From Chionoecetes opilio (lineage: Eukaryota; Arthropoda; Malacostraca; Decapoda; Majidae): 64,000 nucleotides of DNA. A program made the translations under genes and the position numbers. The stretch spans positions 35,736-99,735 of the forward strand of contig JACEEZ010007210.1 in assembly GCA_016584305.1 (NCBI GenBank). Direction: 5' to 3'. Position 1 is the stretch's first letter; each line of letters opens with the position of its first letter. Of this stretch, positions 56,280 through 64,000 are shown piece by piece. A model generated the notes under the pieces. The model saw nothing but the letters and a program-made list of their open reading frames with translations, ran no database searches and was not told where the DNA came from.

Positions 56280-59200
56280 GATTTCTCACGCCCCCATGCA
56301 GGTTGCATGGGAAGGATTGGCCATGATTATGAAGTTATATAGTACAATGGTTAATTCATTCAGATATCATATACGAAAGACTATGTTACGTTACATATGT
56401 ATTAGTCCTTTTGGAGGCAATTATTGGCAAGTTTGGGTGAACTGTTTTTTTTTGACATCGGATAAGGTTCATGGTTGTTGATTATAGTGCCGGCAGGAGC
56501 CCAGCATAGGAGGCATTGGAACAGCTCTTGGCGTCTAAAAAAATCTCTAAAAAAATTTCATTTCTGGACATTCCATTAATAATGGCGGAGTGTGTGCTTC
56601 TCCTTAGTTTCTCTTTCGGTTTTAAATTACAAACAGGTTTACATTTTTTTTCCATATTGAGGGTCACTGGCCATCTACCCGGTCCCACATGTACTTTTAT
56701 ACCCTAACCTTAGCCTACTATAACGCACCTTGCTGGCGCCTAGTAATTAGTCCCATTTTGTATGTAGTGGGTTGCCCCTTTTGTTAAGAATCCTATATGT
56801 AGTGTAATAAACAGACTGACCGAGCATAGCTGTCAATATGTCTCTTATTGTAGTTTCCATTTTCGCGCAACAAACATTTCAGTTTTAGACGGCTAAGGGA
56901 CAGGAGGGAGCAGAAACCCAACCCATCCATAGTCGTAGCACTGTTGGCGAGTTCATCTGCAAACGCTCGTTACCCGCTTATCCCACCGTGTCATGGATGG
57001 GGCCATATAATGTTCAACACCGAGCTCTTTCCTGACACGTTTATCTTATGTACCACAAGTTTAATAATTATGTTCACGAGGAACGGTGTTAAGAAGGTTC
57101 TGGATATTATCGACTGTAGGCAGTCCGTGCTGTCAGAGGCAATGATGACGTCTTTCCGTTCTCCTCCTCCGGCCTCGCTCTCGCTTGACTGCTGCCAGAG
57201 GGCCGTTGCTTATCCCAGAAGCTCCCGCTTGGGTCGAGGAGCAGCAGTCCATCAGACTTCCGGATATATAGCAACCCGGTGTTCCCCCCCGGCTTTCTCC
57301 CTTGTAGTACCGACCCCCCCCCCCGACCCCCGGTCACGCCCCCGCAGCACGGCCCGTCTCATGCAGGCGACTGCCCGTCGGTGTACAGGATATTGGGAAA
57401 ATCAGTGAGTCAGATGCAATGCTACACAGGAAGGTGTCCTGCCTCATCAGCTCACCATGGTACATTACACTTCTTAACCCGTGATGGCAGAATAGGACAC
57501 ATTGAAAAACTGGCGTTCCAGGGGGGAGATCAACTGGTTTTGTGGCTCCCTATCATCCATGTATTTCTCAAAATTAAGTGAACATCAGAGGCAATTTTCC
57601 TGACTGGAGCGCCAAGCATTACACTTTTCTGTTCCAACTTAGGATTGAAAGAGCCTCATATACCTACCATCATCATATATTTAGCGATCTCACTTCATAA
57701 TTTTGGAGGCTGCCATTTGCTGTACTCATATATGTGTGAAGGTTGGAATCCTTCTCGCTGCTTGGCCTATCCTGCTGTATTGATCTTGGGCACCCCTTTT
57801 AAAAAATTATCCTAATTGCTGTATTTTGAATGACTTCAAGTGCTTTTAGATTTTCTTTTCTTAAGACGTGTTAGGGTGCAGAGTTTGTAGTCTATGACTG
57901 ATCTGATTAAGGAAACACATAGTCTCCGTTAAGGATGGGACCGACGACTCCAAACTTCTCCCCATGCAACCTTCCTTATCACAACGCTATTCCGAAGGCT
58001 GACAGATTTTGCTTCAGAGTCTGGTGACTTTTTCCCGTTTTGTCCTTGTGTTGCAATCCCAGCAAGTAACACACAAAGACACCCATATACTTTTAGGTGG
58101 AGACTTCTTCTAGAATTTGTTTCCCTTGTAGTTTTTTAAAAAAAAGGCAAGTATTATTCCCGATGCCGTTTAAAAAAAAAAACAACAAAAAACAGCACCT
58201 TTGCTTTTTTTCCCTGGTGATATGATGAGGCCGATGGAGTTGAAACACAATCTCCCCCAGTGTTCGCAAAACGCGGTTTTTATGTATGTTTGTGAGTCAG
58301 CTTGTACACTATGTCATCAGCAGAAAAACAGTAATAACAACCCCATCAAATTTGAAAGAAAGAATCAATGTATTCATAAGTGCGTTGAAAGAGGCATTGG
58401 CGAGAGAACAACACCCCTTGGTGTTTTCCTAATTCCATGTGTTCCCACCTTGAGTAAGCCCCTCAAAGTAGACCTCGAACGTGTCTGTCTGTTAGGTAGT
58501 CTTTACTATTTCTGATGATGGTCCCGAGGAGGTCATAATTATTTAATAGTTGGGTATTAAGATGACATTGGGGTTAGACTCTACTATCAAGGCCCCTTCA
58601 AATCAATAAAACATTAAATCGTTTCCCTTATGTATGCCAGCAAGGACTCTATGAAATTGCAATTTTGTGTGCTCCTGCCAGGAATGAAGCCATACAAATT
58701 ACTGGAGAGCTGGGGTTTGATATTATTGGTAGAACATTAAAGGACTATTCTTTTCAAAGCATTTTGCAAGCACAGACAAGGAGGTGAGAGATTTGGTCTA
58801 AGGACCCTGGGTTTCCTGGTTTTGGGGGAATAGGGACATAACTAAGCTTTTTTTTCCAGGGTGTTGCTGAGGGTGTCCCACGCTCCATATCATGGTGTAG
58901 AGTGTCAACAAAACAGGATTGCCATCAAATCAGTCGTAAGAAACGAATACCACTCGTAGGTGAACGACACCATCCATGCCGGGGGCACTAGAGCTTGACC
59001 TTTTTCTAGGCTCCTGACGAGCTCTTTTTATTTCGGTGATGTGCATGTTATCGGAGACATATAGGGTTTCGAGTAAAGCATGCTTCAAATCAAAAATCCT
59101 CCCGCAAATACGATTCCTGGCGTTGGTGGTGTGAGGAGCACTTCGCACCTGCAGGGGGCAACGAGTCATAGCTGGAGGAGTCCCGCCCACTCCTTCATGA

Positions 59201-60130
59201 TTTTGTTGCTCCTCTCGGATGGGTCAGGGTGGTGAGGGCGAATGGTGCTTTTCCTTTATTCCTTCCCGTGTACATTTTGATCTTCCTCCTTTTTCCCTTG
59301 GACAACTTCAGCAAGTGGCGTTCGGTGATCACATATGGATTGTAGAAAAGGCGTGTCCAGTATTTTTCTCTTGCTTTCCTTTTGACATCTTGCACTGTGA
59401 TGCCCCCACGCCGCTTAGTATCGTCAGGTTATTATTAGTGGGCTGTTTTGCCATTATGCTAAATTTTCTTGTATTGTCTGTCAATCAATCCGCTGAACGG
59501 CCCTTCATCACTTTTATAACCATCTCTTAATTTCATTCACTCATTGTGTTCCTCTTTTCCATGCCTTACTGTCATATTAATTTTACTCTCCAGTTGGGTG
59601 TAGTATGTCCTGTATTGAACTCTACTGTCGATGAGGCGGTGTAGATGTTTTATCCAATTATTATTTGTTTCCCTAATGCGTTGGGCTCATGTTTCTTTCG
59701 GAACACACACAAGTCTCTTTCTGTTCTCGGGCATAACTGGTTCCTTCTCCCTTACTACTGGTATCAGGGAAAGGAGGTCCCCCTCCATAACCAAAACAAC
59801 CAGAAGTGGTTCGGATGGTCAACGTGTCCCACCAACAACCACCTCAACAGTTGATTAACGGAGTGCAGGGTCAATTGAATCAAGAATACGAGATATAATC
59901 ACAAGCTTGTTCCCCTTTTGTTAATGTGTTGGCTCAGTCCATTGAGAATATATTTCAGGGGGAAACATCTTGGTTGTTTTCCATGCAAGAGCAAGCTTTC
60001 TCCTTCTAGCTTTCTAAGCTTTATCCCATTTTGTTGGAGCGCCCCAGAGATTATCTCCCAACTTAATATGGTAGGAATTCAGAATCACCTAAATCACCCC
60101 CATCAAAAGGCTTGGGTAAACCATCAGGCG
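56280..60130 (-). pseudogene. I-type LINE ORF2: EN, RT, RNase H, zinc knuckle (decayed)
   Basis: Read down the minus strand in many frames. EN near 60,000-60,100: GDNLWGAPTKWDKA, like the GDFNAH-LWGS block. Linker 59,195-59,395: RKAREKYWTRLFYNPYVITE. RT: IKRARQEPRKRSSSSAPGMD (~58,990), FIDLKGAL (~58,610), KDYLTDRHVRG (~58,490), ELG then HQGVLFSRQCLF (~58,430, from ELGTPQGGVLSPTLF), catalytic SADDI at 58,310-58,324, then KYMGVFVCYLLG (~58,090) and CVSLIRSVIDYKLCTLTRLK (~57,880). RNase H: DCLQSIISRTFL (~57,110) and GGISG...FADELANSATTMDG (~56,935-56,990, like SHVGISGNERADELA). Zinc knuckle: CKPVCNLKPKE and LMECPEMKFF (~56,570-56,650). RNase H places it with I-superfamily LINEs. Confidence 0.75.
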
Positions 60131-60905
60131 AGTTCATATAATGGCTGAAAGTCAAACAATGTTATGCTGTTACATAACCATTTATGATTTTAATAACAGT
60201 TAGATTTTCCCCATTTATATTCCTAATATATTGATTGATTGTGCCCTTTGACTGTTATCGCACACCCCACCAAAGAAGACGTGTTCACTCAGTCAGCTTG
60301 GATGTTAGTCCTTCCGACATACAGAGCCGACCTCTGTAGCCGCGACGATGTGCGGCGGGCTCTGTATGCTGTCCTCACGGTGGAAGAGCTTAAACCTCTG
60401 ATCTGTATATTACACCTGGTCGACAAAAAAAAATCGGGATTATGGTTCTCTGGAATAAAATGAGCTGATTAATAGGTAAATCGACGACCCTGCAGAACTC
60501 GAATCTGTCTGTTCAATTACTCTCTCACGTCCATTTTTTTGTGAGAAACAGAGGCAATTCATTCATGAAAAAATAATGTGTAAAATAAATCAGCAGTAAT
60601 AGTTTCACCAATGTTTTTCATTTAAACTCATTAATATCTTTTCTTTTCTCAGCCTAAAAAAATTTAAGGGCAGGGCAGTGTTTTTGAGTCAAGTGGTGGT
60701 TTGTGCAGTGAGCAGGGGGAGGGTGTGCGCGCTTCGTATTGGCGAGGGGTTAGCAGGGCTGTGTAGTACATTTTTACCTACTGATCGTACAGCTATTGAC
60801 ATATGCTTAAACATTTTTATTTTTCTTTGCAGATAGATGTGTTTTGATTTAGTGGAGTCCTAATTTTAGTTGGTTTACCGTATATAGTACCTTGTACCGG
60901 CTGTG
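60131..60905. other. No supported gene; one unassigned 74-codon ORF
   Basis: The plus-strand ORF 60,239-60,463 has protein-like composition (DVFTQSAWMLVLPTYRADLC, SRDDVRRALYAVLTVEELKP, KSGLWFSGIK). I do not recognise it. It could be an exon or ORF1 piece of another element. Otherwise AT-rich, and probable 5' flank of the gene at 60,906. Confidence 0.45.
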
Positions 60906-62548
60906 ATGGAGCGCCGTAACTGTGTGAATGCATCGAACAGTTTTTGTTTACATATGTGGAATTTTTACCCCTGAAGTTTAAAGAAACCTCTTACAAAGAA
61001 TGTTAAAGCAGCTTATCTGCATTACTTCAAGTGCCGTATAGGTGATCAAGATAAGAAGTGGGCCCCTCACGTAGCATGCAACCCCTGTGTGAACCACTTG
61101 AATGAATGGATGCGTGTCAAACGGCCATCAGGCATGGCATTCGGCATCCCAATGGTTTGGCTTGAACAAAAGGATCACAGTACTGACTGCTACTTCTGCC
61201 TCACTAACATCAAAGGATATTCAGTAAAAACGCCAGCTAAAATCAGGTATCCTGACGTACCTTCTGCCATCAGGCCTGTGCCACATGGTCCTGATCTCCC
61301 AGTTCCAAATTTTCCAATTGCAAGTGCTATAAGTGAATCAGATTCGAACGAGGAGGATAATCCCATGGATACAGACTTTCAAGAAATGGCAGACAACAGA
61401 GAGCCCAAATTCATCAGTCAGGAAATGTTACATGACCTTGCTAGGGACATAGATCTACCCAAGGAGAAAAGTGAAGTCCTTGGATCTCGTCTCAAGGAAT
61501 GGAATTTGCTACAAGAAGGAGTTCTCATCACCACGTTTCGTCGTAATCTTAAAGAACTTTCAAGCTTCTTCAAGATGGAACACAAGCTCTGTTACTGCTT
61601 TGATGTTGACACACTCATGGAACAACTTTGTAAGTCTCACACTTATGATAAGAGTGAGTGGCGGCTGTTCATAGATTCAGGAAAAAACACGCTAAAGGCC
61701 GTTCTTCTGCATAAAGGAAATAAGCTTCCGAGTGTTCCAATTGCGCATGGCCATGAAATGAGTGAAACTTATGTAACTATGAAGACTTTGTTATCTGCTG
61801 TTAAATATGAAGAACATCAGTGGAATCTGTGTGGGGACTTGAAGGTAATCTCCTTGCTTCTAGGACTCCTGTTAGGTTACACTAAGCACATGTGTTTTCT
61901 TTGTTTGTGGGACTCTAGAGCGGACAGCAAACATTACAAACAAAAGGAATGGCCAGCACGACCGAAAGACTCACCTGGCAGGTTCAACTGTATGTACAAA
62001 CCTCTTGTTGACAGTGAAAAGGTGTACTTACCTCCATTGCATCTGAAACTTGGGTTAATGAAAAATTTTGTGATGGCCATGGATCAAAATGGTGCTGGCT
62101 TTCAGTATTTGTTAGCAAAGTTTGAACGCACTGTATCTGAAGCCAAAGTAAAGGCAGGTGTTTTCAATGGCCCTCAAATTCGTCAACTATTCAATGATGA
62201 TGACTTTGTAAAGAGCCTAACTGCCCTGGAAAAAACTGTTTGGAAGAGCTTTTTGGCTGTTATAAAGAACTACCTAGGTAATGTTCGAGCATTGAGTTAT
62301 GAGGAACTTGTAAATGACATGTTGAAGAGTTACCATGCGCTTGGGGCTCGGATGTCACTCAAAATCCACTTTTTCCATTCACATCTTGATCTCTTCCCAA
62401 CGAATCTTGGCGCGGTCAGCGATGAGCAGGGGGAAACGTTTTCCACCCAGACATTGCCACCATGGAAACCCGATACCAAGGACGATTCAGTCCCAACATG
62501 ATAGGGGACTATTGCTGGACGCAACAACGTGAAAGTAACATAATTTAA
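60906..62548 (+). pseudogene. Repeat-associated arthropod gene family, candidate DDE-like protein, frameshifted
   Basis: The main frame (61,089-62,501) is open for 470 codons. ATG 60,906 gives MERRNCVNASNSFC. Two shifts near 60,950 and 60,975 (the first an extra T) lead into KPLTKNVKAAYLHYFKCRIG and WAPHVACNPCVNHLNEW. The last shift is at the T4 run 62,439-62,442: the alternative frame continues FHPDIATMETRYQGR then YCWTQQRE and stops at 62,546. Cysteine pairs (CYIC, CNPC, DCYFC) suggest an N-terminal zinc module. Numbered from 61,089: WRLFIDSGKN (D196), WNLCGDLKVI (D250), MCFLCLWDSR (C269, C272), LPPLHLKLGLMKNF (H318), MSLKIHFFHSHLDLF and GAVSDEQGE (E446/E449). I recall near-identical multi-copy proteins in crustaceans and insects. 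A D-D-E RNase H-like fold is my inference only. Confidence 0.7.
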
Positions 62549-62639
62549 GTTTATTTTTTGCCAGATATGTACATTAGGTCCTAATAAAGCCGCAGGCACC
62601 ACCAGAATTTAATTACGAGTAATATATATTAACGTAGGG

Positions 62640-63900
62640 GGATTGTTTCGATTAATTATATAATTATATATGCGTATATAAGTGGAGTGGTCTGTGGCAT
62701 TGCTGCAAGACTGTCTTGGAGGGCATCAATACGTTCATTGACTTGCTGCAGTGCAAACGCAAGGGAGTCAGCTTTTGCAGCCATTGTTTCAATCAGATTG
62801 GTGACGCTGGGCGACAACTGTGGGTGGGGATGGAGGGGTGGGAATACGAAGTGGAAGCGGATTTGGCGGGAGTGCTGGCGGTCGTGTTGGAGATAGTGTT
62901 GGTGGTGTAGGCGGGGCCGAGACTGAGGGCTTGTTTAACCACGAGGGGGGTGGGAAGTCCTGAGTAGCGTCTGGAGCTTAGTGCTGGGCTTGGTGATGGG
63001 CTTGGTGCTGGGCTTGGTGCTGAGCTTGGGGCTGGGCTTGGGGCTGGGCTTGGTGCTGGGCTTGGTGCTGGGCTTGGGGCTGGGCTTGGTGCCAGGCTTG
63101 GTGCTGGTCTTGGTGCTGGGCTTGGTGCTGAACTTGGTGCTGGGCTTGGGGCCAGGCTTGGTGCTGGGCTTCGTGCCGGGCTTGGTGCTGGGCTTGGTGC
63201 TGGGCTTGGTGCTGGGGTTGGTGCTGGGCTTGGTGCTGGGTTACGGTGTGAGGGAGAGGTGGTGCCCCCCCACCTTGACAGAAGAGCTCAAGGAACCACG
63301 GACACTTACTATAGGTCGCATGGCGCTCGCCCTGGCAGTTAGCACACCTGGGAACTACCGTCCCGCCAGCGGTAATTTTTCTTTACAGACAGTGGACATA
63401 TGACAGCCTGCACAGGAACGACACCTGAGCGCCATCCTACAATTAGCACTAGTGTGATTCCACACCGAGCATCAGCCACATAAGTTAGGTCTGGGAATAT
63501 ATTCTTCGATCTTGAGTGTTTTCTCCATCTGTGGTATTTCGAGGTTCTCTGGTATCTCACCACTGCTCCATCCAACAAGCTCATTACCAGACCTACTTTT
63601 TTTATTCCATGCCAGTCTCCGCAGGGACGGGTACTTTGTTGTTATCCAATGTATTGGTGTCGATGTATACAAACCCTTGATTATGATTTTTGTGGACTTC
63701 TTGGGAAGATAGAGCACCACATTACTGAATCCTTGTGTTGTCAGTTTCCGAGTTGATTCATCGGAAACACTGACAACCATTACTCCTAACTTTCCAAATC
63801 TTGCTTTTACTCTATAGCCAGCCTGCATGGCGTCTGCTAGCCAGTTACACTTATCATCCTCTGAGAGATTGGCGTCGTGTGGGAAGTATAATATGGTACT
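62640..63900 (-). pseudogene. LINE ORF1 (gag-like) with zinc knuckles, Pro-rich repeat and coiled coil
   Basis: Minus strand from ~63,840: MQAGYRVKARFGKLGVMVVS, VVLYLPKKSTKIIIKGLYTS and LRRLAWNKKSRSGNELVGW, a nucleic-acid-binding ORF1 style. Knuckles follow: RPNLCG, a stop, CSVWNHTSANC (63,430-63,470), CRSCAGCHMSTVC, then after a shift PRCANCQGERHATYSKCPW (63,300-63,350). Next the 12-bp minisatellite (PSTK or PSPA repeats by frame) and a Pro-rich stretch, then ETMAAKADSLAFALQQVNER plus IDALQDSLAAM (62,700-62,790), a coiled coil, with a TAA near 62,655. ORF1 binds the element's RNA. One stop and at least two shifts are present. It may be the 5' half of the I-type LINE at 56.3-60.1 kb. The start lies near the window edge. 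Confidence 0.75.
62975..63243. repeat. 12-bp minisatellite, ~22 copies
   Basis: Unit GGGCTTGGTGCT with single-base variants (GGGGCT, GTGCCA, GTGATG). Length is a multiple of 3 and it lies inside the minus-strand LINE ORF1, so it encodes a 4-residue Pro/Ser-rich repeat there. Confidence 0.95.
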
Positions 63901-64000
63901 ATGTACCAGACTTGCCTGAAGAAGCAGTGGCGCGGCGATGCTGGGGTTTAGGGGTACTGTTTACTGTTGTTTGGTGGTGCGAGGGGCACACCAGTAGTAG

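Noticed and set aside
61471..61674. Short overlapping plus-strand ORF
   Set aside because: Alternative-frame shadow of the 470-codon frame.

Overview
This is a eukaryotic, repeat-dominated stretch. I infer an arthropod, most likely a decapod crustacean, because of three things: very long (GA)n/(CT)n, (TA)n, (GT)n and (GGA)n microsatellites; scattered AACCT/TTAGG-type motifs (the arthropod telomere pentamer); and many decayed non-LTR retrotransposons of CR1, RTE, Jockey and I types. I found no intact host protein gene. The clearest non-transposon gene is a U2 snRNA-like locus on the minus strand (12.41-12.61 kb).

Layout. 0-6.4 kb: a unit with an RTE reverse-transcriptase (RT) remnant that recurs at 16.9-17.7 kb, then divergent direct copies of a ~0.9 kb repeat and an ATGCACTTCG tandem array. 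6.4-12.4 kb: AT-rich, no gene seen. 12.4-15 kb: U2-like gene, (GA)n, a LINE C-terminal scrap and (TA)n. 15-20 kb: the second RTE-containing unit, a 35-bp minisatellite, a 30-bp AACCT-containing array, a GT-rich minisatellite and another LINE C-terminal scrap. 20.8-23 kb: palindromic MITE-like copies and a LINE EN-RT linker remnant. 23.6-25.96 kb: a zone of inflated homopolymers that looks like bad base calling. 25.96-26.79 kb: a FEN/XPG-like (PIN-fold) nuclease gene with a cysteine-rich CXC tail and an in-frame stop, between inverted repeat arms and beside a ~177-bp satellite.

28.7-33.5 kb: polypurine/polypyrimidine tracts around a Jockey-like LINE that is split by a second, AT-rich L2/Daphne-like LINE. 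34-37.9 kb: the best preserved element, a CR1 LINE on the minus strand with SGNH-esterase ORF1, endonuclease and an uninterrupted 566-codon RT ORF. 40-42.3 kb: a foldback element carrying an RTE insertion. 43.35-43.74 kb: a pogo/Tigger-like MITE. 44.1-44.85 kb: a hairpin-headed repeat. 45.2-49.7 kb: a ~4.5 kb minisatellite with a 40-bp unit. 51-55.1 kb: a second, decayed CR1 with esterase ORF1 and octamer tail. 56.3-60.1 kb: an I-type LINE (EN, RT, RNase H, zinc knuckle) on the minus strand. 60.9-62.55 kb: a plus-strand gene of an arthropod repeat-associated family with possible DDE-like residues, broken by frameshifts at or next to T runs. 62.6-63.9 kb: a minus-strand LINE ORF1 (gag-like, zinc knuckles), possibly the other half of the I-type LINE.

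All family assignments come from reading motifs by eye. Clade names for decayed LINEs are provisional and boundaries are approximate unless stated.
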